This document shows positions 1-9,139 of a stretch of DNA of 63,900 nucleotides, in pieces (the stretch's first letter is position 1; each line of letters opens with the position of its first letter). The position numbers were made by a program, and so were the translations under genes. The stretch covers positions 57,558-121,457 of the forward strand of contig NZ_SZNH01000019.1 of the NCBI RefSeq assembly GCF_005869855.1, in the 5' to 3' direction. The notes below the pieces were generated by a model. It ran no database searches and was not told the origin of the DNA. It worked only from the letters and a program-made list of their open reading frames with translations. Source of the stretch: Nostoc sp. PA-18-2419 (lineage in GTDB: Bacteria > Cyanobacteriota > Cyanobacteriia > Cyanobacteriales > Nostocaceae).

Positions 1-252
1 CTGGTAACTTTGTATTTAGCGCCAGGGGCTTTGGTGCTGGTGGTGTAGTTGTTCTTGGGAGTGGTGTTGGCTCAAGTTTCGGCGCTGGTAACTTTGTATT
101 TAGCGCCAGGGGCTTTGGTGCTGGTGGTGTGGTTGTTCTTGGGAGTGGTGTTGGCTCAAGTTTCGGCGCTGGTAACTTTGTATTTAGCGCCAGGGGCTTT
201 GGTGCTGGTGGTGTGGTTGCTTTTGTGAGTGGTGTTGGTTCAGATTTTGGTT
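1..252. repeat. 84-bp tandem repeat inside the TonB-like gene
   Basis: Copies at 1-84 and 85-168 differ by about one base, a silent change. A third copy from 169 is identical for about 50 bases and then diverges. The 84-bp period equals 28 codons, so copy-number change would lengthen or shorten the Pro-rich spacer without a frameshift. The array continues past the left edge. Confidence 0.85.
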
Positions 253-670
253 GCTCAGGAGATAAATTTGGTGATTTTGCTTTCTGTTGCCTTGGTTCTG
301 GCTGAAATATCTTTGCTGGAGATAAGGCTGTTAAGTTAGAAGAACTTTCACTAGAGGCTTTATGTGCATCTATTCGTGACTTGACAGCAGAAACAGGTCT
401 TTTCGGTGAAGCTTTACCCCCTGCAATTGAATCTTTAATAGCCCGCCGTGAGGTTTTTTGAGGTATATGTGTTTCATTAGGAGGAACTTCAACTATCTCA
501 ATTGGAATTTCTTGAGAAATATCTTGCTTCGGCTCAGGTACAAAAGCTGTAAGCAAATATTTGCCACCTACCAGTAAAGTAAAATGTAGAAGGATAGAAA
601 TAACTAGACATTGGAACGTTTCTCCAGAGCGCACGCTCCGATAGTGGTGTAATTCATCAGAAAAAGCCAT
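1..670 (-). CDS. TonB-like energy transducer, partial (3' end outside window)
   Basis: The reading frame starts at an ATG at 670 and stays open to the window edge, giving at least 223 residues. It begins MAFSDELHHY, has one membrane segment at about residues 19-44, then the acidic stretch IPIEIVEVPP that is typical just after the membrane anchor of TonB-family proteins. A Lys/Ser-rich linker and a Pro-rich region follow, the latter built of 28-residue repeats (LALNTKLPAPK, then LEPTPLPRTTTPPAPKP). This is the expected layout of a TonB N-terminus: inner-membrane anchor plus a stiff Pro-rich spacer across the periplasm. The C-terminal TonB fold that would prove the family is outside the window, so a generic membrane-anchored Pro-rich protein remains possible. 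Confidence 0.6.
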   Translation of the reverse strand, partial: MAFSDELHHYRSVRSGETFQCLVISILLHFTLLVGGKYLLTAFVPEPKQDISQEIPIEIVEVPPNETHIPQKTSRRAIKDSIAGGKASPKRPVSAVKSRIDAHKASSESSSNLTALSPAKIFQPEPRQQKAKSPNLSPEQPKSEPTPLTKATTPPAPKPLALNTKLPAPKLEPTPLPRTTTPPAPKPLALNTKLPAPKLEPTPLPRTTTPPAPKPLALNTKLP

Positions 671-1129
671 GTTATTGTGCTTTTGCGTTATAGTGCTATT
701 TAATCACTCTCACCAGAGAATAAAATAATTTTGTCTTAGAGGATGTTTGAAAAGTCCTCTTGTAGGTATCAAAAGTTTTAGATCGCTCTAAATATCCCTT
801 AAAAAGGGAGGTAGTCGGGAAATCTAAAAGTACCTAAAGTCACAGTGAAACACTTTTCAAACAACCTCTTAGAGTTAATAATAAAATATTTTCTTAATTA
901 AAGAATAACTTATAAAGTTGGCTACAGAATTAAATGCTGAGTTGCTTACCATGTCCAAAGCTGCAAAATGAAACTCTGACTACGCAAAACGATACAATAC
1001 TCTAACTATAAATAATAGAGTAACTTCTCATCAATTAGAAGCTTTATTAATTCCAGCGATCGCAAATCAACAAAAACACTATAGCAGTCCTATAAAGATT
1101 TATAAAATATTGATGCCCAGGCTGTTTAC
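671..1129. other. intergenic region with a MITE
   Basis: There is no credible gene here. It holds the small inverted-repeat element at 739-868. The rest is AT-rich and lies downstream of the GNAT gene and upstream of the TonB-like gene, both on the minus strand, so the promoter of the TonB-like gene should be in the part near 670-740. Confidence 0.6.
739..868. mobile_element. 130-bp MITE-like element with TTA target duplication
   Basis: The left end GAGGATGTTTGAAAAGT and the reverse complement of the right end GAGGTTGTTTGAAAAGT match at 16 of 17 positions. The element is flanked on both sides by TTA (736-738 and 869-871), which fits a 3-bp TNA-type target duplication as made by several IS5-group transposases. 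There is no reading frame inside, so it would be non-autonomous. A parent IS is not visible in the window. Confidence 0.55.
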
Positions 1130-1624
1130 CTATTGATTAATTCCGAGTCCCATAATAACTAAGTCTCGTTCAACACCGTCTAGTTCTGCAATTTTAGGTA
1201 AATGTCCCCACTGTTGAAACCCAAATGTTGCAAATAAGTTTAAACTGGGTTGATTGTGGGCAAAAATGAAGCATACTAAAGTTTTTAAACCCAAATTAGA
1301 ACTTTCTTGAATTGCTTGTGCTAAAAGTTGCTTTCCTAAACCACATCGATGAAAGGCAGGCGCTATATAAATACTAATTTCAGCTGTCGTACTATAAGCA
1401 GGTCGTCCATAAAACGATTGGAAACTCAGCCAGCCAGCAATTACTCCTTCTACCTCGATTACCCAAAGCGGACGTTGTGAAGGCGATCGCCCCTTAAACC
1501 AAGCAAGCCGACTTTCCACAGATATCAGCTCTAAATCAGCAGTCGCCATGCGGCTGGGAATTGCAGCATTGTAAATTGCTACAATTGTAGGTAAGTCAGT
1601 TTCAATCGCATGGCGAATCATCAT
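1130..1624 (-). CDS. GNAT acetyltransferase, phosphinothricin-acetyltransferase-like
   Basis: 164 residues, a usual length for the Pat/Bar-type branch of the GNAT superfamily. The N-terminal IRHAIETDLPTIVAIYN matches the family start, and the acetyl-CoA-binding stretch is seen in the middle as AEISIYIAPAFHRCGLGKQL (Q/RxxGxG/A-like loop RCGLGK). The C-terminal ELDGVERDLVIMG is typical of the Pat-like group. Expected reaction: transfer of acetyl from acetyl-CoA to an amino group of a small molecule; the substrate cannot be read from sequence. The ATG is doubled (MM) and either could be used. It is a single gene with no operon partner. Confidence 0.85.
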   Translation of the reverse strand: MMIRHAIETDLPTIVAIYNAAIPSRMATADLELISVESRLAWFKGRSPSQRPLWVIEVEGVIAGWLSFQSFYGRPAYSTTAEISIYIAPAFHRCGLGKQLLAQAIQESSNLGLKTLVCFIFAHNQPSLNLFATFGFQQWGHLPKIAELDGVERDLVIMGLGINQ

Positions 1625-2368
1625 TGCTAAGTCTCAAAGAAAATCTTCAGCAAATATTCAAAAATATTACAGCTTTAACAGTAGCAATTATAAAGCTTTT
1701 ATCCTAATTCTTAAAGATGTTGACGTAGAGATTCTCTAAAATACTAACTTACTAATTTTTAAATTACAAAAAATCTAAAAGGGCTAAGCAAGATGAGGTA
1801 AAATTTTCTACCTCATCTTATATATCTTTTAACTGGTAAGCTCTACATCATTAGCAAAGACACCACTATTGCTACAACTAGATAAAAATTGCAATCCATT
1901 GTCTCTTGTACTGGTTGTAGCTGAAAAACTTTATCATTTATCACTCTGAAATCATAAGTCTTTATTTCTCACCTCTAATTCATTTCTTATTATCAGCAAA
2001 TAGGTAACTTTAAAAATTACACAAATAATAAATCTTTTGGTTTAAATATGTATGTATATTTAATATAATTTCAATAAAATTATTTTTGAGCTTATCATAG
2101 CACAGTAATCTCTAATATATATCCATCATAATATACAATACTAAATTCTCTACATTATAATTTTTAAATATTTTTATAAAACATTAACATGCATATAGAT
2201 AGAGAAAATTTTGTATTTTTTAGCGCAATTTTAAAAAAAATTATTTTATCGATTTCAATAAAAATAACTTGTATCTACAGCTAAAGATAGAGGGTGCTAA
2301 TATTAGTTATGCTTAAACTTAAATTAGTAGTAATATGAATTTTTGTAAAAGTTTAACTTCTATTCACT
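1625..2368. other. AT-rich divergent intergenic region
   Basis: 744 bases between divergent genes with no credible ORF. The part from about 2000 to 2340 is extremely AT-rich. The only strong structure is the 11-bp hairpin at 1790-1819. Promoters for both flanking genes should be here, but I cannot point to convincing -35/-10 pairs. Confidence 0.5.
1790..1819. terminator. orphan 11-bp hairpin, terminator-like
   Basis: AAGATGAGGTA pairs perfectly with TACCTCATCTT across an 8-base loop and is followed on the plus strand by ATATATCTTTT. It lies between divergent genes, so it ends neither of them. It may end a small RNA or an antisense transcript, or be a remnant of a repeat. Confidence 0.4.
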
Positions 2369-3328
2369 ATGCTGATTAAGTTTTTGACAAACAATGATAC
2401 TTGTGTCAAGAAAATTAAACCTAATAACATATCTATAGAAGTTGAAGTTGCTATTTTTATAGATAAAATTAAAAATTTAATTTGGCTATTTGGTATTCCC
2501 TCTTGGCTTTTTGGCATAACTGATAGAAGTCTAGCTACATTTGCTGATGGTTATGTCTCGACTATAGAAATATTTCAACTATTTACAGCCTCTTTCTTTT
2601 TTTTCAGTTGGCTATATCTCAAACCAGAGGAAGGCTTTAATGGTAATGATTTAGAACCCAACCAGTATCAAGAATATCTCTATCGGATTCAAGCCGAAAA
2701 GTTAAAAATCAAAAAGCTACACATGATTAGCCAAGAATATATTTTACCATTCCCTTATGTTTGTCAAATATATCATCTCTTGAGCTTAAAACATTTAGAA
2801 ACAGTTCATAAATTTAGCCTAAATAACCTAAAAATCATAAATGTCAGCCATTTTAAAAATACAAATATTGGTGGGGCAATAAAATTTCAAACAATATTAG
2901 ATTCCCCAGCTAATCCTTTGAGAATTTGGCGACAACCAATAGTGGAAGTTGATTTAATATTGCATAGTCCTTACACGATTGAGCTGAGTATTCCGGTCTA
3001 TAATAACAAAAGAATAATTGTGATTTTTCACGTTTTTCCATTAAATGATTCGGAACATCATTTATTTATAGATATTTATAGTGATTTAGAATGGCCAAAG
3101 CCATTATTGCAAATAATTTTGCATTTTGCTTCTTGTTTGACACTCTTTGAAGACTTACCATATTTAAAGGCTCTAGCTGAGAGAAAAATAGAGCGTTTAT
3201 TCAATTTAAATCGAGTTTCAAATCACGAAACTGCTTTACTTTTTAAAAGATTTGTTGAGCTATATAATTCGAGTGGAGAAGCAATTAAATTAATTGAAGG
3301 AAGTGAAGAGTTTAATGAAGAGTTCTAA
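2369..3328 (+). CDS. hypothetical protein, 319 aa, AT-rich gene
   Basis: I do not recognise the family. The N-terminal third has two hydrophobic stretches (about residues 35-50, IKNLIWLFGIPSWLFGI, and 65-83, IEIFQLFTASFFFFSWLYL). A soluble alpha/beta-looking part follows with HFKNTNIGGAIKF, RIWRQPIVEVDLIL and a Leu-rich C-terminus. It could be a membrane-associated protein. The gene is more AT-rich than its neighbours, which may mean horizontal acquisition. There is no clear Shine-Dalgarno before the ATG at 2369, and the start could lie a little downstream. No operon partner. Confidence 0.6.
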   Translation: MLIKFLTNNDTCVKKIKPNNISIEVEVAIFIDKIKNLIWLFGIPSWLFGITDRSLATFADGYVSTIEIFQLFTASFFFFSWLYLKPEEGFNGNDLEPNQYQEYLYRIQAEKLKIKKLHMISQEYILPFPYVCQIYHLLSLKHLETVHKFSLNNLKIINVSHFKNTNIGGAIKFQTILDSPANPLRIWRQPIVEVDLILHSPYTIELSIPVYNNKRIIVIFHVFPLNDSEHHLFIDIYSDLEWPKPLLQIILHFASCLTLFEDLPYLKALAERKIERLFNLNRVSNHETALLFKRFVELYNSSGEAIKLIEGSEEFNEEF

Positions 3329-3336
3329 GAATTACA

Positions 3337-3361
3337 GCGTTGCTGAATAAAGGCATGATTG
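3337..3361. repeat. solitary MITE-end-like sequence
   Basis: GCGTTGCTGAATAAAGGCATG here closely resembles the right terminal inverted repeat of the MITE at 58365-58488 (GCGTTGCTGAATCAAGTATG when read inward). No clear partner end was found nearby; a weak candidate is ATGCAACACC near 3424-3433. Probably a decayed copy. Confidence 0.4.
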
Positions 3362-3575
3362 GTGGTGACGCTGGGAGGCGATGATTATGTTTCGATGCCA
3401 ATTCTCAAATCATCCCGCAATTAATGCAACACCAGAATTATTTGTTTAGGATTTTAAAGTTTTGCCTTTAAACGTGTTGGTATAAGCTGATTGAGACATT
3501 CTCTATCAACTCTTGATGCTGCAATCGTAGCAAGCGATCACCATTCATCTCAAAGCATCTCAACAACAGTCGCTA

Positions 3576-4151
3576 TCAGCCCTTAGAATTTTTGATGGCA
3601 AGCCAGTTTTCAATAGATTGCTTTGCGGTTTTTGCATGTTCATCTAACCCTTGAATAACATCTTGATATTCAAGATCGTTACCTCTGAGCATTCGGAAAA
3701 ATTCTATAAATCTTTTTCCACAATCATATAGAGCTACTATCAATTCTGAACGGTCAATTCTAATATCGGGGATTCCATCACCTGATATTCTTACTATATT
3801 TCCCTCTGGATCTAATCGTACAAATCCATAGTTATTATATATCCTAACAACCGCAGATTTTTCAGCTACTAAGTCTGGAATTGTAATGAAGCAAAGATTT
3901 TGTACAATCGCCCATAATTCATCTTGAATCTGCACGCGAGTATTAGGCTCATCTAAGGAGCTAATCACAATCAATCCATCAGCATCTAAGTAATTAATTA
4001 ATTTGTCACGATATTTTTTAAAATCCACTTTCAACGTATTCTCATCAATGCAAGGAAACTCATTTCCTTCACGAATATAAGCACAAAATTCTACTTTAGT
4101 TTTCATTTCATTTTTTTCTCTAAAGCAATCGATTTGCTCGCAATCATCCAC
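3576..4151 (-). CDS. hypothetical protein downstream of the DUF4157 gene; possible partner/immunity
   Basis: 191 residues, or 176 if the second Met (MKTKVEFCAY) is used. I do not recognise the family. No signal peptide and no membrane segment; mixed charged alpha/beta composition with VRIYNNYGFVRLDPEGN and a helical C-terminus. It lies 77 bases downstream of the 1558-aa DUF4157 gene on the same strand. In polymorphic toxin loci, a small soluble gene directly after the toxin is often the immunity gene. That role is an inference from position only. Confidence 0.65.
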   Translation of the reverse strand: MDDCEQIDCFREKNEMKTKVEFCAYIREGNEFPCIDENTLKVDFKKYRDKLINYLDADGLIVISSLDEPNTRVQIQDELWAIVQNLCFITIPDLVAEKSAVVRIYNNYGFVRLDPEGNIVRISGDGIPDIRIDRSELIVALYDCGKRFIEFFRMLRGNDLEYQDVIQGLDEHAKTAKQSIENWLAIKNSKG

Positions 4152-4228
4152 GTTTCAAAACAGAGTATATAGTAATCTTCCTTTCTCATGCCTCTAGATT
4201 AAAAAATTAATAATCGATTCACTTATTT

Positions 4229-7200
4229 TTATTGTAGCAGCCTCCATAGGGCATTTATTTCAGCCTGTGTGTAGTGAATTCCACCACCTGTAGGTGTCGG
4301 GAAAAATTGTCCTATTCTTAAGTTTGTTGCAGATCCTTGCGTACCGACTTGAACAGTAAAACCGCTGATAGAAACTGATTGTGGAGCTCCCGGTAGAATC
4401 ACTGTAGGAGGTGTACTGGAAGTTAGGACATTAACTGCTTCTTGTACATGCGTCTCAAGAGTAGCAGGAGTAGTTCCTGGTGGCCACAGTGTTGTACCAA
4501 GGGTCTTATTCAGCCTACTTGGTAAATCGACATATTCATACGTATGATCTAGAAAATGCCCCGCAGTTGCATTTGGAGTCAAACCTGTGTAGGGAGGTGT
4601 TGGAGTTGGTAGACTCATCGTCGGTTTTGCTAGTGGTGGTACTTTGAACAATGGTGCTGCATCAGCCAATTTGCGGAATACAGTTGCATTACCATTGGCT
4701 AGATTCAGAATATCCTCAACTCGCTTAACATCTCCCTTGGCAACTGCACGGTTCAAAATTGCTTCTAGTCCTGCAATTTCACCTTTTCCTCCTGCCATTA
4801 GCACATAAAGTTCAAGGTCTTCTGAGGTATTGACAAGGTTAAGAAGACGCTCAAGTTCGGCAGCATTATTTGTAATATTTGCATTTAGAAGCTCTTGCAG
4901 CCTAGTAATACTGGGTATCTTTGCATTATTGAGCAGGTTCAAAATTTCAGTAACATTAGTAACCTGGGCGTGATTCAATAAGTCTAAAATCTCAGTAATA
5001 TTCGTGACTTTGTTATGATTCAACAGGCTAACAAGTTCTGCAACATTCGTTACCTTGCTATGATTTAGCAAACTTAAAATCTCTGCAACATTTACAACTT
5101 TAGGATGATTCAGTAAGTCAAGAATTTCGGTAACATTCGTAACTTTGCTATGATTGACTAAACTCAGAAGTTCAGCAATGCTAGTAATTTTGGCATGATT
5201 GAGTAAACTGAGAAGCTCGCCTACATTCGTAATCTTGGCATTATTTAGTAAGTCGAGAAGTTCAGTAATGCTAGTAACTTTGGTATGATTCAGTAAACTG
5301 AGAAGCTCACCTACATTTGTAATCTTGGCATTATTTAGTAAGCTGAGAAGTTCAGCAATGTTAGTAACTTTGGTATGATTCAGTAAACTGAGAAGCTCGC
5401 CTACATTCGGAATCTTGGTGTGATTTAGCAAGCTGATAATTTCGGTAACATTTGCGATTTTGGTGTGATTCAGTAGGCTGAGAATTTCAGCCGTATTTTC
5501 AATCTTGCTATTGTTTAGTAAACTTATAACCTCAGCACCATTGCTAATTTTAGTATGGTTTAATATATTTAAAAGTTCAGTACCATTGGTAATCTTGGCA
5601 TTATTTAGCAACTCTTCCAATTGACCAAGATTTGTAATTTTCGGATGAGTAACTAAGCTCTGTAATAGAGTTACGTTGTCTGCTATTTTACTATGACTAA
5701 GCAGTTGCTCTAACTTAACCACAGTCATTCGGGGAGAACCATCAGCATTACGCAGTAAATTTCTTAAAATGCTTCCTGTCATGCCTGGCTTACTTAGCAG
5801 TTGCAAGGCATTATCAACTGTAATTCCTTCAATCCGCAGAATTTCTAATAACGTATCAATATTTTTTTCGGCTCTAATTAGCTCCAAAGCTTTTTCAGAA
5901 TTCTTAGCAAGCTCAATCAATTGAATGGCTTTATCAACATTCTTGACTTCATCTAAAACTGCTAGACTGGCTTCTATGCTGCCAAAGCGCCGCAGTTGCA
6001 TAATCCAACGAATTTTTTGCATTGCTCCAGCACCCTCTGTCAATTCAGAGATAGTCCTGAATGCTTTGGCAAACTGAAGAATTTCCAGGACGCTGACAAC
6101 AATAAGTAAGCCTTCAATTAATGCTTTGCCTAAATGTTTTCCTTTTTCATAGGCACTGATTAAAGGATTAAAAAGCATTGCTATGTGATATACCAGGTGT
6201 AGAGCTCCTACTGCAATCCCAACACCCACTAAAATCGGAACTGAGACTTCAGGGAAAGCACAGGCTAGGATAATCAAGACAATTAGTCCAATAACTCCCA
6301 AGCTTGCCCAGATATTACCTCTATCTGCCTCAGCGAGCAGTTCCAGTAAACTCCCTGCAAGACTGATTACGCCTGTAATTAAGTTCTCAATCCACTCAAG
6401 TATTCCTGCGACGACACCAAGAACGAAATCAGCAATGGCATTGCCTGTTCTCAAATAACTGAAAACATCATCAACTAGCGATCGCTGTATAACTATTTCA
6501 TCTTTTGTGCGGCGTTGAACGCTATCAATAGCGGTATCGCTTTCTAAGGATTCAGCTTGAGCTGGTAGTTCGTCAACGGATTCTGTCTTGCTTAAAACTT
6601 GACCTGCTAGCAATTGTGTCAGCGATTCTTCAGCTACAGAGGTGTCGGCTTGACGATTCTTCTGACGTTGTACATTCTGTGGAAAACCTCCTACTAGAGG
6701 CTCAAGCCAATCATTGGAACTAGCTGATGCCTTACTGAGCATTTCTGGTTTGGGAGCTTGCATCGCTCGATCTGCTATTTGCTCGGCTTCTTGCTCAAAC
6801 GGATCGGAGGGATCGCTAATGGAAACCCCTTCTGCTGTGGGTGTGCCAGCGACGGCTCCATTTCTCTGCTGTACGGTATGCACCACTTCATGGGCAATTA
6901 GATGTTGTCCCTCTGTGGAAGTGGGATTGTAGCTACCGGAACTAAAGAAAATATCTTGACCTGTTGTGAAGGCAACTGCATTCACCGATTGAGAAAGTCG
7001 ATCTGCTTCGCTATCGGTATGGATTCGCACGTTGGCTAAGTCTGCCCCTAAATGCTGCTCCAAATGCTGTTCAACCCCAGCATCCAATTTGCTGCCCTTA
7101 CCAGATGCCGCATGGATGCCTTGGGCGATCGCCCCCTGTGCAGCTGTCTCGGTGTTATCTTCTTGCCGCTGAATCTGCTGAACCGGTAGGGGTTGCGGCG

Positions 7201-8905
7201 GCGGACTGCCGATCGCACTGGGAGAAGATGCACCAAAGCCTAGACTAGAGGGCAGTAGTTGTCCGATATCAAGGTGCATTCCCAGCATCAGGTTATTACC
7301 ACCTGTATTCAGTTCCAGGTGCAACCAGTTGACTCCGGGAACGGGCAGTACTTGTCCGTTGAGTTTATCTAACGCAAATCTTCGAGTCTCTGGATTGGAG
7401 AAAACCCCGGTCAGCGCCCCTGCGCCAATTAAAACCGTTGTACTCACGACAGCAACCTGTCCGCCGGCGTTCAGCTGCGACCAGTCTTGAGTAATCCGGT
7501 TTTTCGCTTGGGTTCGTAGCGAAATCAGTTCGCTATTAATTGCTGGCACAGCCATAATTGCCCGCACCAAATCCCCTGTAGTCGCATTTTGCGGCGGATG
7601 AGGATCTGGACTGGCAGCTGGGGAAGCAGCGGTTGCGGGGGTTGGTTGTCTAAAAATTAGATTCGAGTCGTTGCTATTCTCAGATGGCGATAGAGCCGCA
7701 TACAGATTGGTTGTTGGGGTTGTATTGTCAGATGAGTTGGGGGGGTTATCTGAAACAGGCAAGCCGCTGAGGTCGATTTGCACCAAAGCAGATTCAATGG
7801 TTTCGGGGATTAACTGCTCGTCCAGCTGTTCCACAGCGATCTCCTCTATCTTGGGATTGGAGCTGGAATCCGGCGTTGTTTGATTTGCAGTGTTAGTAGC
7901 TGGGGACTGTGGCAAAGCAGGAGTTGGTAGACCGTTGGCAGGAGGCTGTAAATTATCGCTTTGATCTCGTTGGATGAGATCGTTGTGCTGTTCCCAGGCA
8001 GCAGATTTGCCAGATAGGCTTTGGGTGAGCGATCGCATGACCACAGCCTCATTTGACTCGGGAGTTTGCATTGGCATCACTTCATCCACAAGCCAATCGG
8101 TTTGTCGTTCGTAGAGGTTTGGTGCCTGATTCGCCCTCTGCTTGGCTAGCACTGGCAACATCGAAACCTCGTTTGAATCATCGTCTCGAACTGAAGGATC
8201 TTTGAATTGACTGGTTGAGAATTTTGCCTGGGAACGCAATGAAATGCGACTAATATCGTGTTCTAGAGGCTGGTATTTGAAAGCTTCTTGTTCCTGGGAC
8301 TGCTCCCCAGCAGACTGAGGATCTTGCTGGTTTGATAACTCTTGAGCTGCGATCGAATCTTGAGGTTGCGGCAAAGTAGGAGTCATTTGACCATTGGCAT
8401 CCCCCTGTTCCCAGGCAGCAGATTTCTCAGATAGGCTTTGGGTGAGCGATCGCATGACCACAGCCTCATTTGACTCGGGAATTTGCATTGGCATCACTTC
8501 ATCCACAAGCCAATCGGTTTGTTGTTCGTAGAGGTTTGGTGCCTGATTCACCCTCTGCTTGGCTAGCACTGGCAACATCGAAACCTCGTTTGAATCATCG
8601 TCTCGAACCGAAGGATCTTTGAATTGACTGGTTGAGAATTTTGCCTGGGAACGCAATGAGATGCGACTAATATCGTGTTCTAGAGGCTGGTATTTGAAAG
8701 CTTCTTGTTCCTGGGACTGCTCCCCAGCAGACTGAGGATCTTTCTGGTTTGATAACTCTAAACCAAAACTAGGCGTGGGATTGGCTAATGTTGGGGTTGT
8801 GGGTGAGGCCAGCGAAGGATGGGGAACAGTTGATGTGTCGCTCTTTTTAGGGTTTATCTTTGTGCGTTGGCGTAGCCCGTCGTAGACATCGCTCATCCCA
8901 CTCAA
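4229..8905 (-). CDS. DUF4157-domain polymorphic toxin-like protein with 15-residue repeats
   Basis: 1558 residues. Layout: an N-terminal disordered Pro/Gln/Ser-rich part (1-450) with a 139-residue-spaced internal duplication; an Ala/Gly-rich segment at about 485-495; a DUF4157 domain at about 600-680 with QHLGADLANVRIHTDSEAD and the metalloprotease-like motif HEVVH (about 671-675); membrane-type helices at about 830-915; eighteen 15-residue Leu-rich repeats at about 1070-1340; and a C-terminal domain (about 1440-1558) starting GHFLDHTYEY and ending in RIGQFFPTPTGGGIHYTQAE. DUF4157 proteins are commonly cargo of extracellular contractile injection systems, with variable toxic C-termini. The C-terminal His-rich pattern faintly recalls EndoU-type RNases, but I cannot confirm this. 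No injection-system structural genes are in the window. Confidence 0.8.
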   Translation of the reverse strand: MSGMSDVYDGLRQRTKINPKKSDTSTVPHPSLASPTTPTLANPTPSFGLELSNQKDPQSAGEQSQEQEAFKYQPLEHDISRISLRSQAKFSTSQFKDPSVRDDDSNEVSMLPVLAKQRVNQAPNLYEQQTDWLVDEVMPMQIPESNEAVVMRSLTQSLSEKSAAWEQGDANGQMTPTLPQPQDSIAAQELSNQQDPQSAGEQSQEQEAFKYQPLEHDISRISLRSQAKFSTSQFKDPSVRDDDSNEVSMLPVLAKQRANQAPNLYERQTDWLVDEVMPMQTPESNEAVVMRSLTQSLSGKSAAWEQHNDLIQRDQSDNLQPPANGLPTPALPQSPATNTANQTTPDSSSNPKIEEIAVEQLDEQLIPETIESALVQIDLSGLPVSDNPPNSSDNTTPTTNLYAALSPSENSNDSNLIFRQPTPATAASPAASPDPHPPQNATTGDLVRAIMAVPAINSELISLRTQAKNRITQDWSQLNAGGQVAVVSTTVLIGAGALTGVFSNPETRRFALDKLNGQVLPVPGVNWLHLELNTGGNNLMLGMHLDIGQLLPSSLGFGASSPSAIGSPPPQPLPVQQIQRQEDNTETAAQGAIAQGIHAASGKGSKLDAGVEQHLEQHLGADLANVRIHTDSEADRLSQSVNAVAFTTGQDIFFSSGSYNPTSTEGQHLIAHEVVHTVQQRNGAVAGTPTAEGVSISDPSDPFEQEAEQIADRAMQAPKPEMLSKASASSNDWLEPLVGGFPQNVQRQKNRQADTSVAEESLTQLLAGQVLSKTESVDELPAQAESLESDTAIDSVQRRTKDEIVIQRSLVDDVFSYLRTGNAIADFVLGVVAGILEWIENLITGVISLAGSLLELLAEADRGNIWASLGVIGLIVLIILACAFPEVSVPILVGVGIAVGALHLVYHIAMLFNPLISAYEKGKHLGKALIEGLLIVVSVLEILQFAKAFRTISELTEGAGAMQKIRWIMQLRRFGSIEASLAVLDEVKNVDKAIQLIELAKNSEKALELIRAEKNIDTLLEILRIEGITVDNALQLLSKPGMTGSILRNLLRNADGSPRMTVVKLEQLLSHSKIADNVTLLQSLVTHPKITNLGQLEELLNNAKITNGTELLNILNHTKISNGAEVISLLNNSKIENTAEILSLLNHTKIANVTEIISLLNHTKIPNVGELLSLLNHTKVTNIAELLSLLNNAKITNVGELLSLLNHTKVTSITELLDLLNNAKITNVGELLSLLNHAKITSIAELLSLVNHSKVTNVTEILDLLNHPKVVNVAEILSLLNHSKVTNVAELVSLLNHNKVTNITEILDLLNHAQVTNVTEILNLLNNAKIPSITRLQELLNANITNNAAELERLLNLVNTSEDLELYVLMAGGKGEIAGLEAILNRAVAKGDVKRVEDILNLANGNATVFRKLADAAPLFKVPPLAKPTMSLPTPTPPYTGLTPNATAGHFLDHTYEYVDLPSRLNKTLGTTLWPPGTTPATLETHVQEAVNVLTSSTPPTVILPGAPQSVSISGFTVQVGTQGSATNLRIGQFFPTPTGGGIHYTQAEINALWRLLQ
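4888..5690. repeat. 45-bp coding repeat array (18 units of 15 residues)
   Basis: About eighteen in-frame units with consensus NHTKVTNVxELLSLL inside the DUF4157 protein. The period is 45 bases; neighbouring units differ at several positions, and near-identical units recur (NNAKITNVGELLSLL occurs twice). The fixed Asn, Lys, Ile/Val and Leu positions suggest a solenoid. Confidence 0.85.
7991..8758. repeat. 417-bp-spaced internal duplication in the DUF4157 gene
   Basis: Two nearly identical segments of about 350 bp (7991-8341 and 8408-8758) sit 417 bp apart, which is 139 codons. Both encode ELSNQxDPQSAGEQSQEQEA through to SLTQSLS.KSAAWEQ. The few differences include K/Q, V/A, Q/R and I/T changes. 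High DNA identity means the duplication is recent or kept similar by gene conversion. Confidence 0.9.
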
Positions 8906-9139
8906 CCGCCTGTGCTACAAAATGTTTATAAATTTACAAAATAATATCTACAATACAACTTCTCAAAAGCCTGCCATATTGGACTAAAGTCTAATGTTTG
9001 CCCTGAATTTTAACCCACTTAAGCCAAGCAAATCAAACCAATCCTCATTAGTGGTTATGCAAAATTATTTATGTCATTGCCAACAAAGTCAAGCAATGCC
9101 AAAACCTTGTGATTGCTTCGTTTCGCTACACTCGTATAG

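Noticed and set aside
4888..5690. CRISPR array
   Set aside because: The 45-bp repeats are in-frame coding repeats with no unique spacers.
6714..6932. plus-strand ORFs within the DUF4157 gene
   Set aside because: Antisense shadows of a long, well-supported gene.
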